Source of the DNA: DASYTH01 sp045806965
Lineage (GTDB): Bacteria > Actinomycetota > Actinomycetes > Mycobacteriales > Pseudonocardiaceae
Assembly (NCBI GenBank): GCA_045806965.1
Contig: JBJMIG010000099.1
Location: 115,097 to 179,096, forward strand
Direction of reading: 5' to 3'
DNA: 64,000 bases
The notes under the pieces were generated by a model. That model worked only from the letters and a program-made list of their open reading frames with translations, had not been told where the DNA came from and searched no databases. Shown piece after piece: positions 8,800 to 16,694 of the stretch. The position numbers were made by a program, and so were the translations under genes. Within the stretch, counting starts at the first letter, position 1. The number at the start of each line of letters is the position of its first letter.

Positions 8800-9230
8800 T
8801 CGCGCCGAAGAAGAGGAACAAGTTCTCGTTCGGAACCCCGCACTTCGTCCACATCGCTCAGATCTGGAAACCGCGGCCGCACCTGCCCCAAAACGGCCCG
8901 CACGGATGCTGAGGCGTGCGGGAAGAAGCCAAACCGCGCTCGGCGGCCCCTCTCGGTTCATGCACGCGGACCGGACAATTGGTTCAGACACCGAAGGAAA
9001 GCAGAGGCTTACGGAGCTCTGATCGGGCATTTGTGCGGAAGCTCCTGGTCGGCAGGTGATCGCGGCCCTTCTTTGCAAGGCGAAATTGTGAATAGGCGCC
9101 GACCATCTGTGTGTTGGTTGTGGTCCGGGCGGGACAGAAGTTAAACCCAGCTCTGCGCCGTTACCTGCGGGCCTGGCGCCTGCGCGACCAGGGCGAACGG
9201 CTCCGTCCCGGCAGGCAGTGAACCAACTCG
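8800..9230. other. Non-coding stretch beside the integrated-element remnant
   Basis: No ORF here shows coding-type codon use. Composition is less GC-rich than in the flanking genes around 8980-9110. I looked for a second copy of the tRNA 3' end that would mark the far edge of the element and found none. It probably contains the junction between chromosome and element. Confidence 0.4.
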
Positions 9231-9272
9231 GACCTTCGGCCCGGCCACCTCCTGAGGACTGGGCCGAAGGTC
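9231..9272 (-). terminator. Strong hairpin, likely terminator of the 9284-9835 gene
   Basis: Perfect 12-base arms GACCTTCGGCCC (9231-9242) and GGGCCGAAGGTC (9261-9272) enclose an 18-nt loop. The hairpin starts 12 nt beyond the stop codon of the minus-strand gene. No U tract follows, which is usual for actinobacterial terminators. Confidence 0.65.
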
Positions 9273-9283
9273 ACCAAGTTCTA

Positions 9284-9835
9284 TCAGGTACGTCCTGACG
9301 CCAGATAGACCACCAAGTTTCGGGCGCCTTCCGCCATGTCGTCGATCAGTTCAGTGGCCCGCTTGGTGCGGGCACCTGCGTCCATGCACCACAACACGGT
9401 CCACTTGATGATCGTGTCAATGTCGCTCGGTCGGAGGGCCATAGTCTCGGTGACTGATAAGCGTTCGGTCGTGCGATCTGCGTAGATTCGTAGCCACTGT
9501 CCCTTCTCAAACGCGAGGTGTCTCGTCCCATCGGGGTTGACCAACATCCACTGGAACCGCACTTCTGGACCCGGTATCCATGGCCGCTCATCACTGCTGC
9601 GTGTCATGGGCGGTAACCCTAGCGGCGTGCGGGAGCACCTGACTGCCCGATGCGACCAAGCAAGTTTGCTGCTCAGCTCGCGCCTATTCGTCCGGCCTCG
9701 GCTGGTCGAGTCTGGCCTGCGCACGTCGAGCAACCGCCGGAAGTAGGCGTCCGGGCCAAGCTCCTCTAGGAGCTGGCGTTGGGCTTTGATCCAGGTCGCC
9801 TCGTTTACCAGCGGTCGCTTGAGCGCATACAACAC
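9284..9835 (-). CDS. Hypothetical protein linked to the integrase
   Basis: The ORF from a GTG at 9835 encodes 183 residues that I do not recognise. The first 40 codons and the last roughly 100 codons show the expected GC-rich third positions. The middle (about codons 41-76, rich in R and S) does not, so the gene may start internally at the ATG at 9607, giving 107 residues, or may have decayed. The C-terminal part, with WMLVNPDGTRHLAFEKGQ and a helical WTVLWCMDAGARTKRATELI, looks like a soluble folded domain. It lies 42 bp downstream of the integrase on the same strand and is probably cargo of the same element. Confidence 0.5.
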   Translation of the reverse strand: MLYALKRPLVNEATWIKAQRQLLEELGPDAYFRRLLDVRRPDSTSRGRTNRRELSSKLAWSHRAVRCSRTPLGLPPMTRSSDERPWIPGPEVRFQWMLVNPDGTRHLAFEKGQWLRIYADRTTERLSVTETMALRPSDIDTIIKWTVLWCMDAGARTKRATELIDDMAEGARNLVVYLASGRT

Positions 9836-9877
9836 GCGATATCGTACTTGAGCCCTATGAAGACCTACGACTCAATG

Positions 9878-11286
9878 TCACGTCGAAGCTGCCGCCGCCT
9901 TATCTGCCACCTCCAAGGCGGTGGTATTCGCGGTTCCTTCCTTGGTTGAGGCTTGATTAGACTTCCGACCCTTCACCTGACGTTTGGGCAGGCGGGAGCC
10001 GAGGATTTCGGCGGCTTTGCGGTCGGATGCGGCTACCCAGGCGGCGTAGACGCGAAGAGTGGTTGCTCCTCCCCCGCCGTGACCGAGACGGCCGGCCACG
10101 GTGCGGAGGTCTACTCCGGCGCTGAGCAACTCCGTGGCGGAAAAGTGACGAAGAGCATGGATGTGGGTGTTGATGCCGAGGTTCGCCGACATGCGCTTGT
10201 AGCGACGGGAGATGGAGTCCGGTGAGTAGGGCTGGTGGCGTCCTTGGTGTTCCTGTAGGTACGGGTTGCGGTGTCGTAGTAGCGGTCGTTCATGAAGACG
10301 AACATGTCGTTTGATAGGTCGACGTCAAGCTTGGCTAGTTCTTCGCGGCACCACTCTTTGTGAGCGCGGAGGAGGGCTACGGTTTCGGAGTCGAGGGCGA
10401 CTCGGCGCATTTGGTGGGTTTTCGTGTCCTTCTCTCGACCCTTGCCTTTGCTCATGACGTAGCTGCGCCGGATCTCGACTATTTCGGCGTCGAGGTCGAT
10501 ATTGGACCAGCGGAGGCCAGCGACTTCGGCGCGGCGCATGCCGGTGGTCATGACGAGCCAGACCAGGGTGCCCCAGTCTTCGGCCAGCTCGAAGGCCTTG
10601 TCGACGAGCCGGGCGGCTTCGGCGGGTGAGGGCGGGTCTGGCTCTGGCGGCTTCTGTTTGGGGCGTTTGGCGATTGCGGCGGGGTTGGAGTCCAGCCAGC
10701 CCCAGCGGACGGCGGCGTTCATAACGCTGCTGATGATGGAGTGGATCTGGCGGACGGTGGAGGCGGCCATCGGATCGCACTCGTGTGGGCGGCACCCGGA
10801 CTTGACGCAGTCGTGGTCGCCGGGCTTCTTGTGCTCGATGAAGGGCTTGCCGTCGCAGCGAATGCGGCAGCGGCGGAGTACGGCGTAGAGCGACTCCAGT
10901 TCGCGAGCGCCGAGCTTGTTCAGGGCGACATTGCCCAGGGTTGGCTTGATGACGCGGTTGACGTATCCGGCGTATCCGTCGCGGGTGCTGCCTTGCAGGT
11001 CGGCCGTGCTGAACCATTCATCGATGGCGTGGCCGAGCTTGACCGACGATGAGGCCCTGCGTTGTTTGAGGACCTCGGCGAGAAACTGGGTTCGTTTGTT
11101 CCGGGCCTTCGTCCAGGCGGCATCGTCGGTGCCCTTGATGGTCGCGCGCTTGTAGGTGCGGCGGCCTGTGACGGGGTCATCGCCCGCGTAGACAACCACG
11201 CGGAGGGCGTTGCCCCCGCTCCTCGATGCGACCTTGGTGGCGGCGCTCAGGGCGTGTAGCGGCGATGTCACCCAGAGTACTCGCAC
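9878..11286 (-). pseudogene. Tyrosine-type site-specific integrase, disrupted by a -1 frameshift
   Basis: The gene is split. The first part (from GTG at 11286) has the N-terminal SAM-like domain (SVKLGHAIDEWFSTADLQGSTRDGYAGYV would be the core-binding region) and catalytic Arg in GMRRAEVAGLRW. The rest of the catalytic domain, with HALRHFSATELL (H-x-x-R), GRLGHGGG and the tyrosine nucleophile in TLRVYAAW, lies in another frame. The switch is at a G run (C run on the coding strand) at 10229-10231, where one extra base restores YSPDSISRRYKRMSAN. The gene reads away from the 3' end of the adjacent tRNA, the classic layout of a tRNA-targeting element. A sequencing error is the main alternative to true inactivation. 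Confidence 0.85.
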
Positions 11287-11350
11287 CCATTCCCGCGCCC
11301 AAGAGCAATTCGATGATCTTGTATCGTGCGTTTGTGCTGAGTAGCAACGG

Positions 11351-11424
<74 letters not shown>

Positions 11425-11759
11425 AAACAAACGACCCCAGGCTGCCGAACTGGGCTGCTCCCCGCCGCACTTGCGCCGGCAAACCTCCGGACAACGCAGC
11501 CCACCCAAGGGAGTCAACCCCAGTTCAGCTACCTGGGACAAGCGCCGATCCTAGTCCGCGGGGTCCAGCCATCCCCATGGGGTTTGGTCGGAAATCACCA
11601 CACCTGCCCAGGCACAACGCCCGACCCCGGCGGAGACCGCGCGGCCGGGTACCCCGAAAGGTTCAACCGCTTAGGCCGGGTGTCCTCAGATCCGTTTGAT
11701 TATCACCAGATAGTCGCAGGAGTCCGTTGGTATGTGACAAGATCACGGCGGAGGTGCTC
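11425..11759. other. Leader and promoter region between the tRNA and the M23 peptidase gene
   Basis: The 335-bp gap has no coding-like ORF. It must contain the tRNA promoter (minus strand) and the peptidase promoter (plus strand). The stretch 11625-11720, with several G-rich and C-rich complementary blocks, could form a structured 5' leader, but I could not match it to a known riboswitch. Confidence 0.4.
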
Positions 11760-12605
11760 ATGCGGACGATGAGGTCAGCGGCGATTCTGGGGGCGGCGGG
11801 GGTTCTGGCGGCCGTCAGCGTCACCGTGGCGGTTGCGCCCGGGGCGGTGGCGGCACCGAACTTCCAGGTGCCGTTCGCCTGCGGTGTCACCGTTACGGCG
11901 GCGACGTTCAGCGACCACAGCCCGGTGAACGCCGTGGACTTCCAGAAGTCTGGCATCTCCGGAATGCCGGTGCTGGCCTCCGCGGCCGGCACGGTGTCGC
12001 GAGTGGACGATGAGGGTGACGTCAGCTACGGCCGATGGATCGAACTCGACCACGGCGCCGGCTTCACCACCCGCTACGCGCACCTGTCGGCACAACAGGT
12101 GTCCGTCGGCCAGCACGTGACACTCGGTCAACAGATCGGCCGGGCGGGCGCCACCGGCGGGGTCAGCGGCCCACACCTGCACTACGAGCAGCGGCAGAGT
12201 GGCACGGTCCGCCGGGCGGTGCTCGACGGCCGGGCGGTGCCCTACTTCGCCCACACCAGCTTCACCAGCAACAACCGTTGTGGCGGCAACCCCTACTCCC
12301 CGACCGAGGTGTGCGGCTCCGCCTACTCGGTCATCGACTCGCACGCCTTGAGCGGTGGCACCGTTTATCTGCTCTTCGACGCCGATACCGGCCGCAACTG
12401 TGTCGCGACGATCAAGTCGGCGTCGGTCGGCACACCGTCGGCGGTCTCCGCCCACCTTCAAGTCCAAGGTTCGGCCCAGGTGACCGACTCGGGCAACTTC
12501 GCCTACTACGCCGGCCCGGTCGCCCGCGCCGCCGGCTCGACCTGCATCAAGTGGGGCGGCTCCGCGGGTTCGTCCTACACCAGCCCGTTCGAGCACTGCG
12601 GCTAG
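11760..12605 (+). CDS. Secreted M23-family metallopeptidase
   Basis: The 281-residue exported protein is predicted to cleave peptidoglycan cross-bridges. A Sec signal peptide (MRTMRSAAILG to GAVAA, cleavage near residue 32) is followed by a LytM/M23 domain with YGRWIELDHGAGFTTRYAHLS (His108) and GPHLHYE (His139, His141). The first metal motif is altered: HSPVNAVDF has His53 and Asp60, not the usual H-x3-D. A cysteine-bearing C-terminal domain of about 100 residues ends in SSYTSPFEHCG and may bind the wall. ATG at 11760 follows GGAGG with good spacing. A similar altered first motif is, as I recall, seen in other actinobacterial peptidases of this group, so activity is still likely. Confidence 0.82.
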   Translation: MRTMRSAAILGAAGVLAAVSVTVAVAPGAVAAPNFQVPFACGVTVTAATFSDHSPVNAVDFQKSGISGMPVLASAAGTVSRVDDEGDVSYGRWIELDHGAGFTTRYAHLSAQQVSVGQHVTLGQQIGRAGATGGVSGPHLHYEQRQSGTVRRAVLDGRAVPYFAHTSFTSNNRCGGNPYSPTEVCGSAYSVIDSHALSGGTVYLLFDADTGRNCVATIKSASVGTPSAVSAHLQVQGSAQVTDSGNFAYYAGPVARAAGSTCIKWGGSAGSSYTSPFEHCG

Positions 12606-12627
12606 CCCACCGGCCCGATCCCCGCGA

Positions 12628-13494
12628 TTACAGAGCGGGTGGGCCTTCGTCGATCCGCCGCAGTACCGGTGTGAGCCGGTCGAGGTCATCGCTGGCCTGA
12701 AGTTGCCGTTCGTCCCACCAGGTGGCACCGGCTTGTGCCAAGGGTGCGATCAGATCACCCGCCTTGGCGGGATCGCCCGGACTGATGCCGCCGAGGACGA
12801 TCTCGAACGGCCGGTCCCGTTCCTGCCGATGCTGGTGAACGTAGGTGACCAGGTCGCGAACCTGGTCGACGGGCGGAAACTGCCCGTGCCTCGCGGCGGC
12901 GAACAAGGGGACCACACCATCCCAGCGTGCGGCCCGGCGGATCGGCCGGCGGTTGGGCCAGAACCCACCGATCCAGACCGGCGGCCGTGGGCGTTGCACC
13001 GAGGCGGGCAACAGCGTGACGTCCCGGACCTGGTAGTGCCGGCCGTGATGGTCCACCGGTTCGCCCGACCAGTAGCGTCGCAGCAACTCCAGGCCCTCGT
13101 CGAGGCGCTCCGCCAGCACAACCGAATCGGTGATGTCGCCGAAGCTGCCGAACTCGTCCTCGATCGGGCCGCCGAGGCCCGCGCTGAAGATCACCCTGCC
13201 GCCGCTGAGCGAGTCCAGGGTGGCCACCTGGCGGGCGAGTTGTTCCGGCCTGCGCCGGGCCACCGGCGTAACCAGTGTGCCCAGCCTGAGGCTGGTGGTG
13301 GCCAACGCCGCCGCGGTCAGCAGCATCCATGGATCGCCGAAGGGACTGCCCCTGCGCTGCTGCTTGTCATGCACCACGTGATCCCAGACGAACAGCGCGT
13401 GCCAGCCCGCCTGCTCCGCCGCGCCGGCCACGGTGGCTACCGTTCGGGGATCGGCGAAGGCCCCGAAGTTCGGGATGTTGATCGAGAAGCGCAT
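12628..13494 (-). CDS. LLM-class flavin/F420-dependent oxidoreductase
   Basis: The 288-residue luciferase-like TIM-barrel protein starts MRFSINIPNFGAFADP, then has HALFVWDHVV, SLRLGTLVTPVARRRPEQLARQVATLD and SGGRVIFSAGLGGP. These are hallmarks of F420- or FMN-dependent LLM enzymes. PPVWIGGFWPNRRPIRRAARWDGVVPLF is the typical late-barrel segment. The start at 13494 fits the family; an in-frame ATG at 13512 would add six residues. It is divergent from the GH43 gene across a 196-bp gap. The cofactor is inferred (F420 is common in actinomycetes) and the substrate is unknown. Confidence 0.82.
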   Translation of the reverse strand: MRFSINIPNFGAFADPRTVATVAGAAEQAGWHALFVWDHVVHDKQQRRGSPFGDPWMLLTAAALATTSLRLGTLVTPVARRRPEQLARQVATLDSLSGGRVIFSAGLGGPIEDEFGSFGDITDSVVLAERLDEGLELLRRYWSGEPVDHHGRHYQVRDVTLLPASVQRPRPPVWIGGFWPNRRPIRRAARWDGVVPLFAAARHGQFPPVDQVRDLVTYVHQHRQERDRPFEIVLGGISPGDPAKAGDLIAPLAQAGATWWDERQLQASDDLDRLTPVLRRIDEGPPAL

Positions 13495-13632
13495 CCCAGC
13501 ATGGTGTGCCATCACCTCATGGCGAGCAACCCAAATAGGCCGCCGTATTGCCGGGCCGTCCCCTAGGTATGCCAACGAATTCAGCATTGACGGGTCGGTG
13601 ACCCGCCCTTACTGTCGGCTTGAGTCTCATTC

Positions 13633-13647
13633 TCGAACTGCGTTCGA
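13633..13647. promoter_or_regulatory. LexA-like inverted repeat with a 3-bp spacer
   Basis: TCGAAC-TGC-GTTCGA is a perfect 6-bp inverted repeat in the divergent gap upstream of the arabinanase gene. The arms equal those of the actinobacterial SOS box (TCGAAC-N4-GTTCGA), but the spacer is one base shorter. LexA binding is therefore doubtful, and another dimeric repressor may use the site. Confidence 0.45.
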
Positions 13648-13690
13648 AATCCCGAACATGTCATGTGGACGGTTGGGCCAGGGGGTTCAG

Positions 13691-14665
13691 ATGCGCGCGA
13701 TTCTCGTCGTGTTCGGGCTACTCGTGGCGGTGGTGCCGGTCACCGGGGCGAGCGCCGCACCGGCCGACTACCCGGCCCCCGGTGTGGTCACCGGTTCGGT
13801 CAACGGCATGCACGATCCCTCGATGATCAAGACCGGCGACGGCCGCTATCTGCTGGTGTCCACCGGCAACAACCTGCCGCTCCGGACCTCCACCGACCGC
13901 ACGGCGTTCCGCACCGCAGGCGCGGTGTGGCCGAACGGAGCCTCGTGGGCACGTCCATTCAACGGTGGCACCAACACCCTGTGGGCGCCGGACCTCTCGT
14001 TCCACAATGGCCGCTACTACCTGTACTACGCGGCGTCCACGTTCGGCTCGCGCAATTCGGCGATCTTCCTGGCCACGAGTACCACGGCCGCTTCCGGAAG
14101 CTGGACCAACCTCGGGATCGTGTGGCAGACCAGTGATGCCAACGACTACAACGCCATCGACCCCAACCTCGCGGTGGACGCGGGTGGCGCCTGGTGGCTC
14201 ACGTTCGGCTCATTCTGGACCGGCATCAAAATGATCAGAATCGACCCGGCGACTGGTAAACAGCACGGTAGCGACCGGGCCCTCCACAGCCTGGCGCGCC
14301 GCCCCGCCAACGTCGACGGTGCCGTCGAGGCACCGTTCATCGTGCGTCAGGCCGGCTTCTACTACCTGTTCGTATCGTTCGACCTGTGCTGCCGGGGCAC
14401 AAGCAGCACTTACCGAATCATGGTCGGCCGCTCAACCTCGATCACCGGCCCCTACGTAGACCGTGCCGGCACTCCGCTCAACTCGGGCGGCGGCACCGAA
14501 ATCCTGGCCACCCACGGCGGTGTCACGGGCCCGGGCCACGAAGCCCTCTTCCAAGACGCCGACGCCTGGGTCCTCGCCTACCACTACTACACATCCGCCG
14601 CCCAAGGCGGCCGTCTCGGCGTCAACCTCGTCGACTTCCCCGACGGCTGGCCACGTGTCTTTTAA
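13691..14665 (+). CDS. Secreted endo-1,5-alpha-L-arabinanase-like glycoside hydrolase, family GH43
   Basis: A 324-residue exported enzyme predicted to cut alpha-1,5-arabinan. The signal peptide MRAILVVFGLLVAVVPVTGASA precedes a five-bladed propeller catalytic domain. The three acidic catalytic positions are in place: Asp42 in MHDPSMIK, Asp157 in YNAIDPNLAV and Glu213 in GAVEAPFI. LWAPDLSFHNGRYYLYYAAS and GPGHEALF also match GH43 arabinanases. There is no carbohydrate-binding module. The gene faces away from an LLM oxidoreductase and stands alone, with a LexA-like inverted repeat 44 bp upstream of its ATG. An exo-acting arabinofuranosidase is less likely but possible. Confidence 0.88.
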   Translation: MRAILVVFGLLVAVVPVTGASAAPADYPAPGVVTGSVNGMHDPSMIKTGDGRYLLVSTGNNLPLRTSTDRTAFRTAGAVWPNGASWARPFNGGTNTLWAPDLSFHNGRYYLYYAASTFGSRNSAIFLATSTTAASGSWTNLGIVWQTSDANDYNAIDPNLAVDAGGAWWLTFGSFWTGIKMIRIDPATGKQHGSDRALHSLARRPANVDGAVEAPFIVRQAGFYYLFVSFDLCCRGTSSTYRIMVGRSTSITGPYVDRAGTPLNSGGGTEILATHGGVTGPGHEALFQDADAWVLAYHYYTSAAQGGRLGVNLVDFPDGWPRVF

Positions 14666-14903
14666 GACCAGCGAGCACCGGCACCACCGCTGAGCTCTGA
14701 TCCTCGGTCCGCGTGCTCCCGTTCGACATTCGAAACACCCGGCCGGCCCACCCTCGCCGACCTGATCCGCCGTCAGCGGACATCCCCGCGGGGTGTTCAC
14801 GGGCCGGCCCGTCGGTTCCGTTCACCGTCCTGCCTGTCGACGGATGGGTGATCATGTGGCTAGGTTTGCCTGTGTTCCGATGACCCGTTTCAGGAGGACG
14901 TCC
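14666..14903. other. Intergenic region with GC-rich palindromes
   Basis: The gap between the arabinanase and MetE-like genes contains CCCCGCGGGG (14784-14793) and ACGGGCCGGCCCGT (14799-14812). These palindromes could form terminator hairpins for the arabinanase transcript or act as binding sites. The ribosome site AGGAGG of the next gene lies at 14892-14897. No coding ORF is supported. Confidence 0.4.
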
Positions 14904-15968
14904 ATGCCTATCGCGACCGAGTCGATCGGCAGCATCCCACGCCCGCCGTATCTGTTGGAGGGGTTGGCGGACCGGGCGGCGGGCAAGATCGACCAGGCCG
15001 GCTTGGACGCGCTGGTTGATCGGGCGTTGGTGGAGACCATCGAGCGGTTGACGGCCACCGGTTCACCGGTGCTTACCGACGGGGAGCAGGCCAAGCCGAG
15101 TTTTGCCACCTATCCGTTGCAGGGTGTCGATGCGCTGGCGCCGGACGGGGCGGTGATCCCGTTTGCCGACGGGCACACCCGGCAACTGCCCCGGTTGACC
15201 GGTGGGCCGTTCCGGTATGGCGCGTTCGCGGTGTCCTACCTGACCAAGGCGACGGAACTGGCGAGCCGACCGGTGAAGCAGCCGGTGATCGCGCCGTCCG
15301 CGCTGAGCCTGCTCTACCCCGCCGACGGGCTCGAAGACTATCCGCGGTCGGCGTTTCTGGCCGATCTGGCCGACCAGGCCGAAACCGATATTCGGCAGTG
15401 TCTGGACGCCGGGGCGGCGTCGGTGCAGCTGGACTTCACCGAGGGCCGGCTCTCGCTCAAGCTCGACCCGTCCGGCGGGGTGCTGAGCCAGTTCATCGCG
15501 TTGAACAACACCGTGCTGGACCGGTTCACCGACGCCGAGCGGTCCCGGCTCGGGGTGCACACCTGCCCCGGTGGCGACCAGGACTCGGCACACAGCCTGG
15601 AGGTGGACTACGCCGGGCTGCTGCCGGAACTGTTCTCCTTGCACGCTGGCACCTTCTACCTGCAGTTGGCCAGCGAACCCGACCCCGCCCGGGTGCTGCG
15701 CATCGTCAAAGAGCACGCCCGGGACGATCAGCGGATCTTCGTCGGCGTCATCGATCCGATCGACCCGCGGGTGGAGACCCCGGAGGAGGTGCGCGACCGA
15801 GTGCTGGAAGCGGCCGGCTACATCCCCGTCGAGCGACTGGGCACCTGCGATGACTGCGGGTTCTCCCCCTTCGCCGACGACACCTCGACCTCCCGGGAGA
15901 CCGCCTTCGCCAAGATCGAAGCCAGGGTCCGGGGCACCCGGCTGGCCGCCGAGAAACTCGGTGTCTAG
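14904..15968 (+). CDS. MetE-like cobalamin-independent methionine synthase C-terminal domain protein
   Basis: The 354-residue protein matches the catalytic C-terminal barrel of MetE without the N-terminal half found in full-length (about 750-residue) enzymes. Zinc ligands are visible as His219 and Cys221 in GVHTCPGGD and Cys318 in TCDDCGF, so homocysteine-type thiol activation is plausible. MPIATESIGSIPRPP is the usual start, and ATG at 14904 has AGGAGG 6 nt upstream. Short MetE-like proteins transfer methyl or other groups between thiols and varied donors, so methionine synthesis itself is not certain. A copy of the window's dispersed 20-bp repeat lies 2 bp after its stop codon. Confidence 0.85.
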   Translation: MPIATESIGSIPRPPYLLEGLADRAAGKIDQAGLDALVDRALVETIERLTATGSPVLTDGEQAKPSFATYPLQGVDALAPDGAVIPFADGHTRQLPRLTGGPFRYGAFAVSYLTKATELASRPVKQPVIAPSALSLLYPADGLEDYPRSAFLADLADQAETDIRQCLDAGAASVQLDFTEGRLSLKLDPSGGVLSQFIALNNTVLDRFTDAERSRLGVHTCPGGDQDSAHSLEVDYAGLLPELFSLHAGTFYLQLASEPDPARVLRIVKEHARDDQRIFVGVIDPIDPRVETPEEVRDRVLEAAGYIPVERLGTCDDCGFSPFADDTSTSRETAFAKIEARVRGTRLAAEKLGV

Positions 15969-15970
15969 AC

Positions 15971-15990
15971 GCGCAAGGTGACATTCCGCT
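15971..15990 (-). repeat. Copy A of the dispersed 3'-end repeat
   Basis: On the minus strand this reads AGCGGAATGTCACCTTGCGC. The identical 20-mer recurs at 47989-48008 and 60784-60803, with the first base changed at 60946-60965. Here it starts two bases after the TAG of the MetE-like gene. All copies sit at gene 3' ends. Confidence 0.8.
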
Positions 15991-16202
15991 GTACCTCCGC
16001 CCTCGACGCTCCTCGCTCGGGCGACTAGCGGCCGGCCGACTGCCACCAAGGTGATGGCCGGGTACATCTAGCTCCCAGGGATCTCGACCAGGCCCGCACC
16101 AACCTCGACCGCCACCCAACCGCATCCTCGCCGCCCACCTGGCCAGCGCCACCTGATGCCCGGTCCTGCCGAATACGGTGTGCAGGTCTGCCCACGGCGG
16201 AA

Positions 16203-16592
16203 TGGCTTGAGTTCGGAGGCGACCACAACCTGAACCGGGCCCTCAAGTTCCTCCCCGACTCGCTGGCGGACCAGATCAGGAAAGGCCTGGCGGAGGCCAG
16301 GACCGAGTACAAGGACGCGGACGGCTGGCTGGTGGACCATTTGACCGGCACCGCTGTCGGGGCTCCGGTGGCGATTCCCGCCGCGATTGCGGCGATCGTC
16401 AGCTTCTGGGGGTTGGTCGCGGCGCCGTCACCCTGCTCCACAATGGACTGGACGGCCAGAACGGCAAGCTCAAGAAGTTTCTCGCGCACAGCGGGGCCGA
16501 CGGTGCCTGGCCACCCGGTCACCGCCGAGATGTCTGACGCGAGCGTCCTGGACGACGACCGCAAGAGCGACTGGGAACCCAACTTCGGATAG
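16203..16592 (+). pseudogene. Decayed gene fragment
   Basis: One frame is open from before 16203 to a TAG at 16590-16592 but has no good start upstream. Its first part (FGGDHNLNRALKFLPDSLAD, then AEARTEYKDADGWLVDHL and a hydrophobic AIPAAIAAIVSFW) reads like real protein. From about 16422 the plausible sequence moves to another frame (VTLLHNGLDGQNGKLKKFLA), then appears to return for the acidic end DASVLDDDRKSDWEPNFG. This suggests a pseudogene with two compensating indels. A single helix or membrane segment is visible. I do not recognise the family. Confidence 0.35.
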
Positions 16593-16694
16593 CGGTGACA
16601 GCACCAGCGACATCCCTGACGAGACCACCGTCGCGGGTCCGGCAATTGGCCCAAACCGGCCCACTGTCCGGAGTCGGCAACTACGCTGCTGACG

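Noticed and set aside
9120..9150. Short GC-rich stretch faintly like the tRNA 3' end, considered as the second attachment site
   Set aside because: The match is gapped and only a few bases long; no run of identity of the length expected for a tRNA att core.
11625..11720. Possible c-di-AMP (ydaO) riboswitch before the M23 peptidase
   Set aside because: I could not line up the conserved G-rich and AACC-type core segments; only generic complementarity is visible.
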